DNA of 64,000 nucleotides from assembly GCF_963678635.1 (NCBI RefSeq), contig NC_087063.1, positions 22,204,701 through 22,268,700 on the forward strand. Direction: 5' to 3'. The translations under genes were made by a program, and so were the position numbers. Shown one piece after another: positions 1 through 11,296 of this stretch. The first letter of the stretch is position 1, and every line of letters starts with the position of its first letter. This stretch comes from Symsagittifera roscoffensis (taxonomy: Eukaryota; Xenacoelomorpha; Acoela; Convolutidae). The notes under the pieces were generated by a model. It was not told where the DNA came from. It ran no database searches and worked only from the letters and a program-made list of their open reading frames with translations.

Positions 1-427
1 TTCGTCCCGCATCGGTATAACAAACTCAAAAAACATCAAATACGTGACGCTTGCTTTAACTGAACCCTAGATGCCCTTAATCGAGACATACGAAACTTTT
101 GGTTCACCTTGGTTTTGTCAATATTTTACAATTTTTAATGATGTTTCTTTTAATGAATGCGTTGAATCGCAAATGATGCGAAGCTCTGCTTCACCTTTTT
201 ATTAAGTCCGTTTGTATTGTAATTTCTTTAAAGTCTAAATAAAAACCTAACTTGAATAGGTTGTGTAGCAGATCATCAACAGGTATACATTGCATCAAGA
301 AACTATGTGAACAAATCAAGACACGCAGTAAACAAAGTTCGAGATGCAATATAGGATGTTGCTGATATGCTTTAAAACACTTGAAAAAACACAAACAACA
401 AAAAAGTTTGAACAAAAATCTGACAAA
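1..427. repeat. Direct repeat copy 1 (partner at 3241-3672)
   Basis: The first ~427 bases recur at 3241-3672 with only scattered substitutions and small indels. After base 427 the sequence switches abruptly into LTR sequence, while the partner continues into unrelated DNA. A second block of homology (about 1806-1893 against 4613-4687) resumes after the LTR-element fragment. No coding potential was recognised. Confidence 0.85.
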
Positions 428-1805
428 AGATAAAGCTGACAAAAGGTGCGAAAAACCGTAATCTGGTAAAACTCAATAATTACTCTGATTAAAGATTGAA
501 ACGGGGCAGCCCGGGAACAAAGTAGATAATTGTACATTCAAAACAATCAGTTGGCTCATAAATCCTTCGTGATGAACCCTTTCAAAAACAAATTTATCTA
601 TTTATCACATTAAGTCAGCGAGACCAACTTTGAAAATAAACGTTAAAGCAATTTAAGATATTTCGATTTTTCAATTCAACGTATACTCAATCCTTGTTTC
701 ATTCCGGGAAGCACTTGTTGGGCTGATCCTACAGTGGCGACAGAGAAAACAACAAGAGTCAGGAAGAACAAGTGAGTTTCAAAAAAGTTCGAAGTGATCA
801 AAAGTTGTCGCGCACGTCAGGAAAACATTAAAAGTCAAATAAAACGTTAAAACATGTAAAAATCACGTTTCAACATGTAAAAATCAGAGAAAACCAAAAA
901 AACTCGACAATTAAACGATCGATCTTGAATTTTTTTCCGCTGATTTGGATAGTAATTTGTCAAATAGTTTTGCAAAGCAAGAAGTAATTGAACCAAATTC
1001 AATTGAGTTGAAACACAAAACTTCTGAGCTAAAGGAGGGTGAAACTGTAGTTGGAGGGACATAAAACGTTGTTTTAAACAAAAAACACTGTCCGAACCTT
1101 TGAAATGGCAAATAGGAAAGCAAGAATCCCTAAAAGACATTAAAAAAACTACAAGAAGTTGTCATCAAGGATGAAAATGGTACCGTCTTCGATAGCACAG
1201 AAGGTTTAATTGAAGGCATACAGGAATTTGAAGAAACGAATTCGGACTACTAGTAGCTGATTCACTGGTTAGCGTAAACCAAACAAAAAGTTGACTGAAG
1301 GTACTGAACATGCTAAAGGAAGCAATCAACATATACCATGACACTAAAATTGCTCATTATACTTGAAAAATCAGATTCAAGTAAACGGACTCTTTAGTAG
1401 CAAGGAATCACCGCATTATTAGGAGATTTTTGAATTGGACAAACACGCTACTCTGGACGGTGCACAGTTGTCATTCGAGGAAAATAAAAAAAAACAGATA
1501 AAATTTGTTAAACATAACCGGCTCTTTTCACGCAGCTCAACGGATTTAGGGTTTTCGGATAAATTCAGACATAAAATAAAGTTAAACGGTGATGCAAAGC
1601 CATATCGGCGGGCATACGGAAATAAAAATTTTGAAAAGGGGAAAGCAATGAAAAAGATTGTGGACAAAAAGTCGATAATATAACGATCGATCTTGAGTTT
1701 TTTCTCTGATTTGGGTAGTAAATAATCAACTAATTTTTTAAAGCAAGAAGTAATTGAACCAATTTCAACCGAGTTTAAAAACAAACGTTCTGAGATAAAA
1801 TCAAA
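428..1805 (+). mobile_element. Truncated Gypsy-type LTR element fragment (partial LTR + leader + gag-proximal DNA)
   Basis: Bases 428-733 match the 3' two thirds of the LTR at 8299-8775, ending in the same CCTACA. The next bases (735-745, TGGCGACAGAG) match the primer-binding site of the main element. The following ~1 kb matches pieces of its internal modules (compare 8.88-9.84 kb) in shuffled order, including the segment that ends each ~2-kb repeat unit. Stops and frameshifts are frequent. The LTR lacks its first ~170 bp, so this is a broken copy. Confidence 0.8.
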
Positions 1806-1893
1806 CGTTCTGTTTTCCGATTTTAAATTTCTCTATGCAGCTCAATTTCCCAATCCTTTTTCCCCTCCCATGTGTTTGAAAAGCTTAGATAGC

Positions 1894-1895
1894 AT

Positions 1896-1950
<55 letters not shown>

Positions 1951-1955
1951 ATATA
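1894..1955. repeat. (AT)n microsatellite
   Basis: A run of about 60 bases of nearly perfect alternating TA with one or two interruptions. Confidence 0.95.
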
Positions 1956-2981
1956 AATTTAACTATTTGTGTATTTATATACGATTATATTTTAATTATA
2001 TTTAAATAAGTTCCTGTTTTTGATATAACTATTGAGCTCGTCAAGTTGATGCGCATCATTTTTCGTTTTACACGCCAAATCTTGATTTCTGATCTTGTTT
2101 CCTGTTAAAATAGTTCGATGTCACTCCTTTTTGCTTCGTTTTAGGCTTGCAGGCTGATGAAGCGTTTTGGAACTGCTATTGTTCTAGATTGTCGGCTAGG
2201 TCATCGGGAACTGTTCCACTCAAGGTTGAAAAGCGATCACAGAATTTATTTTTGTGCAATTGTCTACTCAAGTCTCTGGCCCTGGTCCCCACAAGTATTG
2301 TGTAGTTTGCCAATTTTATGAACTCAGAGCTCAAACACGCTTTCTCGTCAGATTAGGTGTCAGCTTCTGCTCGCTTTGAAACGTATTGCTAGGGGAGTCT
2401 TCATTGGAGAATTTCTCCACTTTAAAACACAATTTGTCCGATTTTTACATCCCCCTAGAATCGCCGACAAAACCCTGTGCGAGAATTTTTGTAGATCTGT
2501 CTACCCATCCATCTCATTGTCCGACTCCCCTGTCGCATCGCATCATCTGGTAGTTTGCCGCATGTCTCTCAATATCGATTCTTCCTGCCTCTGTTTTTCA
2601 TGAACTCCTGATCGACACACTCTGGATAACAGATGCGAATAGTTGCTGAAAAAACGTTCTGCAATCCTGCTCAAACTCACGGTGTTGGCGTTTTGATCTC
2701 ATGCTGTCTAACGCCTGGGTTTTTGAGAGAATCTTAATTACAGCTGCCTTCTCCAATGGTAACTCCGGATGTGTCTTTGTCTAAAAGTTTTTCGGTGAAT
2801 TCTGCCTGGTTGGTTGCCTTTCCTCCAATCGTTCAAAACACTCTGTCTTTTGCTGAGGTTCGAAGCGTTTTGGTGTTTGTGACGCGAGCTGTTTTCCTTC
2901 AAAAATGATAACCAGGATGAGGATCGGTTGTTAAATCGTTACTTGAAGGAAGCACTCGCCAAATATGCACGAGCAACGTGA
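1956..2981. other. Non-coding stretch, probably retroelement debris
   Basis: Base composition is more balanced than in the surroundings. No reading frame longer than ~75 codons and no recognisable product were found. It borders the minus-strand RNase H fragment and may be the downstream part of the same decayed element; that is inference. Confidence 0.4.
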
Positions 2982-3140
2982 TCACTGCATAGTTTTGGCT
3001 TTTGCTGGACCATACTTCTTCCTTGTGTCACTCAGCGCCTTGCTCCCGTATGCAATGGGATGGAGAACAGTTCTCCCGTTCCATTCGTCGTCTTGGCCAA
3101 AAATCCCAGAGTTGACAGTGACCGACGCATCTGTGTCGAG
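2982..3140 (-). pseudogene. LTR-retrotransposon RNase H fragment
   Basis: Read on the minus strand from 3140 down to a TGA at 2982, a ~52-codon frame shows the start of a retroelement RNase H. A TDAS motif with the first catalytic Asp is followed about 26 residues later by HPIAYGSKALSDTRKKYG, the classic 'PIAYASRALSxAExxYS' signature of LTR-retrotransposon RNase H. The frame then stops, and the rest of the domain is not readable. This piece is not from the Gypsy copy at 8.3-20.5 kb, whose RNase H sequence differs. Confidence 0.6.
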
Positions 3141-3240
3141 GACGTGAGAGCTTATTTCTGTAGACTTTCCTAGAAAACTCTAGCTTTAGTAGAGAAACAA
3201 CTAAGGTTTTGGGCAAAGTCCATATTTTAAAATAACCCAT

Positions 3241-3672
3241 TTCGTCCCGCATCGGTATAACAAACTCAAAAAACATCAAATACGTGACGCTTGCTTTAAC
3301 TGATCCCTAGATGCCCTTAATCGAGACATACGAAACTTTTGGTTCACCTTGGTTTTGTCAACATTTTACAGTTTTTAAACGATGTTTTTTATGAATGCGT
3401 TGAATCCTAAATGATGCTAAGCTCTGCTTCACCTTTTTTTTAAGTCCGATTGTTTTGTAATTTCTTTAAAGTCTAAATAAAAACCTAACTTGAACAGGTT
3501 GTGTAGCAGATCATCAACAGGTATACATTGCATCAAGAAACTATGTGAACAAATCAAGAGACCCAGTGTCATTAAGTAAACAAAGATCGAGATGCAATAA
3601 AGGATGTTGCTGATATGCTTTCAAACACTTGAAAAAACACAAATAACAAAAAAGTTTGAAAAAAAATCGCAG
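3241..3672. repeat. Direct repeat copy 2 (partner at 1-427)
   Basis: It starts with the same bases as the window start and stays highly similar for ~430 bp. It then continues into unique DNA instead of the LTR fragment. The two copies are 3240 bp apart. Confidence 0.85.
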
Positions 3673-5030
3673 CAACACGTGTTTACTTATTAGTTCATGT
3701 TGTTTGTTTGAGCTAGGAAAGATATTCCTTTTTTGCTTCACATATTGCACTAGCGTTTCAATTTGGCTTTTGACTGTCCTTTTACAACTCACTCATTAAG
3801 TTTTCGAAAAATGCCTGGACCTACTCATTCCATGCAAACTTTTTTCTTTTCTTGCGCTTCAACTGCTGCATTGGATAGATTTTTCAGCATATCGCTTCAC
3901 AATTTCCTTTTAAAAACTTCTAAATTCGAAGAAACTCATTAGTTACGTACCCGTTATGCGAGTATTCCATTTCAGCACTGCTTCCCTTGCATCTGGATCC
4001 GATCATACACAATGCTTGTCAAGATCTTTTTTTGAGTTCCTGAGAATTTTAAGCCTGCTCTTTTCATGCAGTCTAATATTTCGTCCAGTTTGTCAATGTT
4101 TTTCTATCAATGGGGTCGCTATCACCATTTGTTCTAAATAAACCATTAGGAGGGTCACTTACTTCGTCGTTACATGGGTCACAGCGGGAGGTATTAGTTG
4201 TTGGAAGATTGCCGTCCCATTACACCAGCTCTGTGTGTTGCCGTCCCATTACACACCACGAAAATCTGTCGTTTTCCGGCCCTGTTTTCGAAAAAGTGCT
4301 TGCCAAAAAGTAGTGAAAATTTTCCAGTATTGACAATCTATCATCTTTACGGCGTATCGGATATACATTCATAATTGTCGACGCCTTGATATATCGAAAG
4401 TAGCAGTAGAACCTCAGTTTTCCTCCTTTTTTCGGTCATGACAACTCCAAAGGCCCAAGGTGACTTCAAGTGCTCTATCATGCCTCACTCGACGTCTTTC
4501 TTGGCTCGGCATGCATCGGATTTCAAGGGTATTAATAGTCTAGATTCAACTCTTTTACATGATTGACAAAATTACTATAACTTATGTCTGCTTTGTGTTT
4601 TTCGGAAAAATTCTCTGCTTTCCGATTTTAAAACTCTCTAATTCCCAATCCTTTTTCCCCTCCCATGTGTTTGAAAAGCTTAGGTAGGATGTTTAGTTTC
4701 TAATTCATATGAGGAGGGCGTTTCCAGAAGTTTGAACAGCTTGACAAAATTGACTCGAAACTTAATTAAAATAATTTAATAAAAATTTTCATTTCATTAT
4801 TTCTCTTTAAAACTAACTCTCTATTGACATTATTCGGACAGTCTTCCACATGATGTTTCTATAGATTTGAGTGTCTTTAAAATCCGTCCTCATGGCAAAG
4901 CGTGATCAAGTTGTTGTTTTTTTCATTGAATCAAAACCGGAATGTCCAATGTGCTCAATCACACACTCAAACACAGTCCGTTTTGTAAAAGCAGAGCGCA
5001 TTCACTAGTAAAGTACCATTCATACCTGTT
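3673..5030. other. Non-coding stretch
   Basis: No gene recognised. It holds a short near-perfect repeat of TGCCGTCCCATTACAC at about 4212 and 4242, and the second copy of the 1806-1893 block at 4613-4687. Confidence 0.5.
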
Positions 5031-5048
5031 GCCTACCCGGGTCGAGAT

Positions 5049-5268
5049 CCCGCTCAAAAACCGCTCAAGATTTGAGCGGTTTGAGCGGTTTTCCAGCAAG
5101 ATATGAGCGGTTTGAACGGTTTGGGCGGTTTGGGTGGTTTTTTTTGGAAAAACCGCTCAAACCGCTCAAATCTTGCTTAAAAAACCGCTCAAAAACCGCT
5201 CATTTCTTGCGGTGATTTTTGAACGGTTTTTCAAGCAAGATTTGAGCGGTTTTTGAGCGGTCTTCCCG
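5049..5268. repeat. Left GAGCGGTTT / AAACCGCTC array
   Basis: More than 15 copies of the 9-mer GAGCGGTTT or its complement with small variants (GAACGGTTT, GGGCGGTTT), in both orientations. They are often separated by AAGCAAGATTT-like spacers. Local self-complementarity is extreme. Confidence 0.9.
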
Positions 5269-5304
5269 GTTCGAGGTCCCAGACTCAACGTTTCTCTTCT
5301 CTGC

Positions 5305-5555
5305 AAAACTCCCCACCCCCCCCCCCTCGCCCCGTCTTACCCCCCCCCCCCCGCCAACGTACTCCCTCCCCCCAACGTACCCCCTCAACGTATCCAACAT
5401 CCAACAAACCCCCCCACCAACGTACCCCCCCCCCCCCCAACGTACTACCCCCCCTCAACTTACCCCCCAACCCACGTCGTAACCCCCTTACGTTTAACCA
5501 TCCCGCCACAAAACCCCCAACCACGACGTGCCCCCTCTCTCTCTCTAGTTAGGGG
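5305..5555. repeat. C-rich block with CAACGTAC repeats
   Basis: Homopolymer C runs (up to ~14) alternate with about five copies of CAACGTAC or CAACGTAT. The minus strand is therefore G-rich with several G-runs of four or more and could form G-quadruplexes. Open frames here on either strand are compositional, not genes. Confidence 0.85.
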
Positions 5556-5633
5556 ACATCTAACTCTAGTAAGGGACATCAACTCTTGTAATATTCAGTA
5601 GAACGAATACAGCGAATATTAAGCTTCCAGCAA

Positions 5634-5706
5634 GTCCGCATAGACTAACGGATAAGGCGTCTGACTTCGAATCAGAAGATTGCGGGTTCGAATCCCTCTG
5701 TGGTCG
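5634..5706 (+). tRNA. tRNA-Arg(UCG)-like gene
   Basis: A 73-nt segment has the layout of eukaryotic tRNA-Arg. It has a D-arm with TAACGGATAA, an anticodon stem TCTGA/TCAGA around loop CTTCGAA (anticodon TCG), T-loop TTCGAAT and 3' end TGTGGTCG. The A box and B box (GGTTCGAAT) are intact. The acceptor stem has one mismatch and one wobble, and there is one mismatch each in the D- and T-stems. It may be a functional or slightly decayed gene; it lies inside a repeat-rich mobile-looking element. Confidence 0.75.
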
Positions 5707-5724
5707 ACTTTATTAATAAATCTT

Positions 5725-5905
5725 GCGCCGTTTTTGAGCGGTTTTTTTAGATAAACCGCTCAAAACCGTTCAAATCTTGCGCGGTTTTTGAGCGGTTTTT
5801 TTAGATAAACCGTTCAAAAACCGCTCAAACCGCTCATTTTGAAGCAAGATTTTGAGCGTAATTGTCTAAAAAAACCGCTCAAACCGCTCAAATCTTGCTT
5901 CAAAT
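5725..5905. repeat. Right GAGCGGTTT / AAACCGCTC array
   Basis: Same 9-mer family as the left array, with 'TTTTTTAGATAAACCG' spacers repeated twice. It pairs with the left array in inverted sense and leads into the right terminal inverted repeat. Confidence 0.9.
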
Positions 5906-5933
5906 TAGGTGAAAAATCTCGACTCGGGTAGCA

Positions 5934-8298
5934 GCCAACATTTGATTGTTGATAGAGTGCAAGCGCAATCGATTAATTCCAATTGCTTTCACAACCTAGA
6001 AGATTAACTTTCAAGTAATGAGAATAATTTAAAAAAGGTTTATCGATACAAAGATATCATTTTGCGATTAAATATTTGCGTGTTGGAAAGTCGAATTAGT
6101 TTTATAAGAAAGAATCTAACCGTTTAGTGCAGCACTGAGCAAACAAATTTTGAAGGCAGTTAATTTTTATGCAAGTGGGTGTCTATTGCACTCAACGATT
6201 TATTTTTACCTATCTACCTCCATACTGCCCGCGCTAGACTTACTAGACCTCTCAGCGCAACCATTGTTTCGAAAAATTTTGTTTCGGATTACTATCCAAA
6301 GGATGTCAATAAGATGTATTTTATTGATGTTACGACAAAGTTCGCAAATTTCCGGGTATCGTTTGGATTTCCTCTTAAGTTAGTTGGTGGTCTTTTATGA
6401 CCCTTCCGGATCAATTTACCCGTTTGCGTATCATGAGGGGTTTACTTTTTAACCTTTCCTGTTCGACAAATTGTGGACCACTCTGGATTGGCGAAATCAG
6501 GAATCTTTCGGATTGCTGAAATCGGGATCCTACAGGATTGGCAAAACTGGGAGTCTATCGGATTGGCAAAATCAGGACCCCTGCAAAAGTTGCGAAATAG
6601 TAGCCCTTCCAAATTGGTTCAATCGTATACCTTTTGCACATGGTCTTACAGTTATTATTGTTAAAAAAAACAGGGAGGGGGATTTTTTTATCCCTGTACC
6701 CCTCCGGTTTCAAAACATGGTCCTTATCTTGCGATTTTACAATTTGGGAGGGGTCTAGAAGCAGGCTTGTTTATGGTTTTAGTGCCCGGTTCCAATATCT
6801 GTTACCCTTCATATGTGATCAAAGCAGCTCAAAAATACTTAAGTTGAAAAATACTAGGTCTTAGTGGATTTACCTCCGTTTCGCTCTTGTCCTCTAAAAT
6901 GTTTTGCGTAAATCTTTTCCCTGTTCACATCTTTTTATATTCACAAATTTTAATTTGAGCTTAAGAAGCCTCCCTTTTACTCGCTCAGCCCAAAAAAAAA
7001 ACAATGAAGCACGTTTTAGCCCAAAAAAGTTAAAAAAACATTGCACTGCTACGAAATTAAAGCTGTTAAGTCGGAGTTTTAAAGAAATTGGGAAATTGTT
7101 TCTAAGCGGATATTAAAAGTTGACATTTTTGCCCATAAAGAAACTAGATCAATCATTTTCAACGTGACTATACAAAAAGTTTGAAAAAAAAACTTTTTCA
7201 TTAGCTGTGTTCAGGTCGCTTTGTTTTTTTTCTTGGTTATACAGTTTTTTATTTGATTTCAATTGTATTTTCCGGTTGTTTCTGGTTCTATGTCGCTCAA
7301 GGAAAAACGAAAAGGCCAATTACCTCAAAGTTCACATTAAGTAAGTTTTCAGTCTTTTTTAGGTTTAAAAACTGAATCGGGGAATCTAGAAGCCTCGCGC
7401 TTCCGACCAACCATCCGGCTGCCTCAAGGTGAGCTTTTGCATGATGATGATGATATGATTAACTTCCGAGATTGCCTAATAAATTTATTTGTAACTTAAC
7501 ATGAAGTACATGACTGAAGTAAGAATTCAATCCTAAATTTATTGGCTACCGTCAAAACCATGACTTATGTGCTTTGAACCGTCACTACAAGAGTCGATTC
7601 AGTGTAGTTTTTCGTAAGATGGGGTCGACGAAACTGTTGCGTTAAAAAGTTATCGGTTGAACTATGCAAATTAACTAGTTGCATGCAAAATCCGTGATCT
7701 CATGATTCAGTCTCAGCATCTCCAGACCATGAGCTCATTCTTAAAAATGTAGCTGCTACTTCATTATTATTTTTGTTTGTGTTCATTTTGAGAAAAGTCC
7801 ATCCCTTTTATTGAAGATGGATCAAGTCTTTCCGCACTCCTAGCTCCTCATATTCTGAAACTGAAAATTGCTGTTTATTTAGTTTTTGGACATCTTTAAA
7901 AGCTAAAAATTGTTTAAATGCAGTTTCTCAGTCCAACGACAGATTTTTCTCTTTCTTGAACTTTGTTGAAAAAGCGCCTTTTTACCTCCAGGAATTGTTG
8001 CCATTCTTATCCTCGGCCTTCTCGACTGATAGAAAGCGTTGAGTAATCATTGCAAAATTACAATCGTTACGCCTCGGAAGGATTGATAGTTGTTGTCGTC
8101 TAACTCCTGACTGCAAAATTTCAATCGTTACGTTTCATTCTTGTCAATTCGAAAACTAAAATAAATAAATCGTAACTTCGTTTTCATCCTTGATTTTTCG
8201 GTTCTTCTTACAAATAAAATTTTTGTTTGTTATTTTTGGAGTATCCAGCACTTCTTTTGTTGAAAAATATAGAAAACATTCCGGTCGAATGGCACAAT
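5934..8298. other. Non-coding stretch between foldback element and Gypsy element
   Basis: No recognisable gene. It contains the 25-bp minisatellite at 6485-6584, a possible short exon-like segment at 7363-7428 with splice-like borders, and a short repeated phrase (TGCAAAATT..CAATCGTTACG) near 8051 and 8111. Confidence 0.5.
6485..6584. repeat. 25-bp minisatellite, four units
   Basis: Four consecutive 25-base units beginning GGATTGGCGAAATC, GGATTGCTGAAATC, GGATTGGCAAAACT and GGATTGGCAAAATC. A 25-bp unit shifts frame each copy, arguing against coding. Confidence 0.9.
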
Positions 8299-8775
8299 TG
8301 TAGGGAAACGGGAGTTTCCTTGTTAGTAAATTGTAAAGAACATAAGTTGATCTAGTTTGGCAAACATTGCTAACTTATTTAATACTGAGAACTGTCAAAT
8401 CACTAAATAACTTCGACAAACATGCAAACGCTTTGACAGGCGGGAGAAAACTTCAGTTAATATATTGTCAGATAAAGCTGACAAAAGGTGTGAAAAACCG
8501 TAATCTGGTAAAATTCAATAATTACTCTGATTAAAGAATGAAACGGGGCAGCCCGGGAAAAAAGTAGATAATTGTACATTCAAAACAATCAGTTGGCTTA
8601 TAAATCCTTCGTGATGAACCCTTTCAAAAATAAATTTATCTATTTATCACATTAAGTCAGCGAGACCAACTTTGAATATAAACGTTAAAGCAATTTAAGA
8701 TATTTCGATTTTTCAATTCAACGTATACTCAATCCTTGTTTCATTCCGGGAAGCACTTGTTGGGCTGTTCCTACA
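8299..8775 (+). repeat. 5' LTR
   Basis: 477 bp, starting TGTAGG and ending CCTACA, a perfect 6-bp inverted terminus. It is followed one base later by the primer-binding site. It matches the 3' LTR along its length and the partial LTR at 428-733. Confidence 0.85.
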
Positions 8776-8776
8776 G

Positions 8777-8787
8777 TGGCGACAGAG
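8777..8787 (+). other. Primer-binding site
   Basis: TGGCGACAGAG directly follows the 5' LTR, starting with the TGG complementary to the tRNA CCA end. The first seven bases (TGGCGAC) complement the CCA-tailed end of the tRNA-Arg-like gene at 5634-5706. The rest does not match. The same site follows the partial LTR at 735-745. Confidence 0.7.
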
Positions 8788-9984
8788 AAAACAACAAGAG
8801 TCAGGAAGAACAAGTGAGTTTCAAAAAAATTCGAAGTGATCAAAAGTTGTCGCGCACGTCAGGAAAACATTAAAAGTCAAATAAAACGTTAGAACAGGTA
8901 AAAATCACGCTTCATAGAGAAAACCAAAAAAACTCGACAATAAAACGATCGATCTTGAATTTTTTTCCGCTGATTTGGATAATAATTTGTCAAATAGTTT
9001 CATTGGTGAACAATTGCTATACAGTACGAAACATCGGACAGCGCTACCTATATCAGAACAAACAACGACAGGTGTCCGAACCTTTGCAATAGCAGAGAGG
9101 AATGCAAGAATCACTAGCAGGCATAAAAAACTAAAAGAAATCGTCGTCAAGGATGAAAACGGTACCGTCTTCAGTACCACAGTAGGTTTAATTGAAGGCA
9201 TACAGGAACTTGAAGGAAAAAAACCGGACTACTGGTAGCTGATTCACTGGTTAGCGTAAGCCAAACAAACAATTGACTGAAGGTACTGAACATGCAAAAT
9301 GTAGCAATTAACATATACCATGACACTAAAATTGCTCATTATACTTGAGAAATCAGATTCTAGTAAGCGGACTTTTTAGTAGCAAGGAATCACCGCATTA
9401 TTAGGAGATTTTTGAATTGGACAAACACGCTACTCTGGACGGTGCACTTGCACAGTTGTCATCCGAGGAAACTAAAAAAACACAGATATTATTTGTTAAA
9501 CATAACCGGCTCTTTTTGTCGCAGCTCAACGGACTTAGGGTTTTCGGATAAATTCAGACATAAAAAAAAGTTAAACGCTGATGCAAATCCATTTCGGCGC
9601 GCATACGGAAATAAAAATTTTGAAAAGGGGAAAGCAATGAAAAAGATTGTGGACAAAAATGACGTTTCACGTTTCATAGAGAAAACCAGGAAACTCGACA
9701 ATAAAACCATCGATCTCTGATTTGCGTAGTAAATTATCAACAAATTTTTTAAAGCAAGAAGTAATTGAACCAATTTCAACCGAGTTTAAAAACAAACGTT
9801 CTGAGATAAAAGCGGATAAATTGTAGTTGGAGGGTTATAAAACGTTATTTTAAGTTGATAACAGCGGGTAACACCTAGAAAAAATCCAACAAGAGGGATA
9901 ACATGAAAAATAATTAAATAGGGTGGAGGTTAACTAGGACACCGGCAAGTTCGGTAACCAAGATGTGACTACCGGAGGCATTCA

Positions 9985-10720
9985 CCAGTTCTATTGACTT
10001 TGAAAGCTACTTATCACACTTTGAGCTATTAGCCGAACTACAAAGCTGGAAACGTACTGTAAATGGAACCGAAACTGATGAACGGTCAAATTATCTGGCC
10101 TTAAGATTGGAGAAATCTGCAATCTAAATTTACCGTACTCTCACAGAGGCTACCAGAAATAGCTAGGAAGCGACCGTTAAAGCTTTTCGAAGACCTTACA
10201 GTGAAAAACTGGTGGTGTTCCGCGGACGGCTAGCGCGTTGCGTGCAGCAGACAGGGGAAAATTTAACAGATTTCTTGCGGGATTTACAGCAATTGGCGAT
10301 GAATGCGTACCGGGACGAGTCCCAGGACATATGGGATAACTTAGTGCTTCGAGATTATCTCGAAAGGATCCACCACAGGGATGAAACAAAAATCCTGATG
10401 AAGCAGAAATAGACTCTGTGAACAGACTAGTTCAACAGATGTCGGTTGATAATGAAAATAATGCCCGGAGCAGTGACGGACGAAGAGACAACAGCCACTG
10501 GGGAGGAACGCGACGTGACGGAAATCAATACAGGGAACAAGGTTCAAGAGACCGAGCAAGAACTCCCACCCCAGGAACAAATACGCGCGAAAGAAATGAC
10601 AACCCAGAAGGGGAAACCACTATAAGAAATGTCGACTATGTGAGCAAAAAACCATTCGTCGAAGAGCTGCCGTAATTGTTTTACTTGTGGAAGTTCTACC
10701 CACATTAAACGAAACTGCCC
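9985..10720 (+). pseudogene. gag-like region, unit 1 (with CCHC knuckle)
   Basis: This corresponds to the retroelement structural protein, which packages RNA. Frames are broken, but hydrophilic Arg/Asn-rich stretches are followed at 10677-10718 by a perfect zinc knuckle CFTCGSSTHIKRNC (CX2CX4HX4C). Just upstream, in another frame, is CRLCEQ, probably the first half of a preceding knuckle. The frame change between them shows a small indel. The same organisation is repeated ~2.05 kb downstream. Confidence 0.65.
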
Positions 10721-10756
10721 TTGGAATGAAAGGACGAAACAAACCAACGTCAGCAG

Positions 10757-11296
10757 GGTGTGCTCCACTAACAAAACAAAATGTTTCAACGTGGAGTTGT
10801 TATTGAACGGGAAACTGGTAACAGAACTGTTAGACTGTGTTAGTAGCATTTCGCTCATAATTTTCGACACGTATGAGCGGCTTGGAAAGCTGGGAAGCAT
10901 GAAAGATTTTAATAATAAAGTGTTCGGCGTTGAAAATAGTTGACAGTGTCGACACCAAAATCCGGAGAATTCGCCCAAGAGTTTTTAATAACGGAGGATA
11001 ACTGCTTATCCTGTTTTCTTCGTTTGGACTTCATGGTAGATCAAGAATGTATTCTAAATATTGGCGAACAATTGCTATACAGTACGAAATATCGGACAGC
11101 GCCACCTATTTCAGTACAAACAACGACCGGTGTCCGAACCTTTGCAATAGCAGAGAGGAATGCAAGAATCACTAGCAGGCATAAAAAACGAAAAGAAATC
11201 GTCGTCAAGGATGAAAACAGTACTGTCTTCAGTAGCACAGTAGGTCTAATTAAAGGGATACAGGAGTTTGAAGGAAAAAAACCGGACTACTGGTAG
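10757..11296 (+). pseudogene. Aspartic protease region, unit 1
   Basis: Retropepsin-like: a frame from about 10757 reads VELLLNGKLVTELLDCVSS, aligning with the family's '...LLDTGSS' active site but with Cys-Val in place of Thr-Gly. After a frame change it reads EFLITEDN...CFLRLDFMVD, matching the C-terminal 'LGLDFL' strand of retropepsins. It then continues as a basic tail to a stop at 11294-11296. A broken polyprotein segment lying between gag and RT. Confidence 0.6.

Larger units (their letters stand above)
5031..5933. mobile_element. Foldback/MITE-like element with internal GAGCGGTTT arrays and a tRNA-Arg-like gene
   Basis: The left end reads CTACCCGGGTCGAGAT (5033-5048). The right end (5916-5931), read on the other strand, is CTACCCGAGTCGAGAT, giving a 15/16 terminal inverted repeat. 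Inside each end is a dense array of GAGCGGTTT and its complement, so the flanks can fold on themselves and on each other. Between them lie a C-rich block and a tRNA-Arg(UCG)-like gene. No transposase was seen, so it would be non-autonomous. Exact ends and target-site duplication are unresolved. Confidence 0.55.

Noticed and set aside
191-537. Cys/Phe-rich minus-strand ORFs near the window start and at 3541-3792
   Set aside because: They arise from the non-coding direct repeat and LTR; the frame is not kept between copies.
5253-5552. Pro/Thr-rich ORF on + and Gly-rich ORFs on - strand
   Set aside because: They are translations of C-runs and CAACGTAC repeats; low complexity, no conserved pattern.
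5049-5905. GAGCGGTTT arrays as a CRISPR array
   Set aside because: Repeats are 9 bp, in both orientations, without uniform spacers, in a eukaryotic genome.
7363-7428. Short GC-rich segment with TTTTTTAG and CAAG-GTGAGC borders, like an exon
   Set aside because: Only 22 codons in one open frame, no partner exons and no recognisable peptide; splice-like borders occur by chance in such DNA.
9489-9779. Minus-strand ORFs across the Gypsy internal modules (also 11448-11708, 12600-13004)
   Set aside because: They are antisense shadows repeated because the module is repeated.
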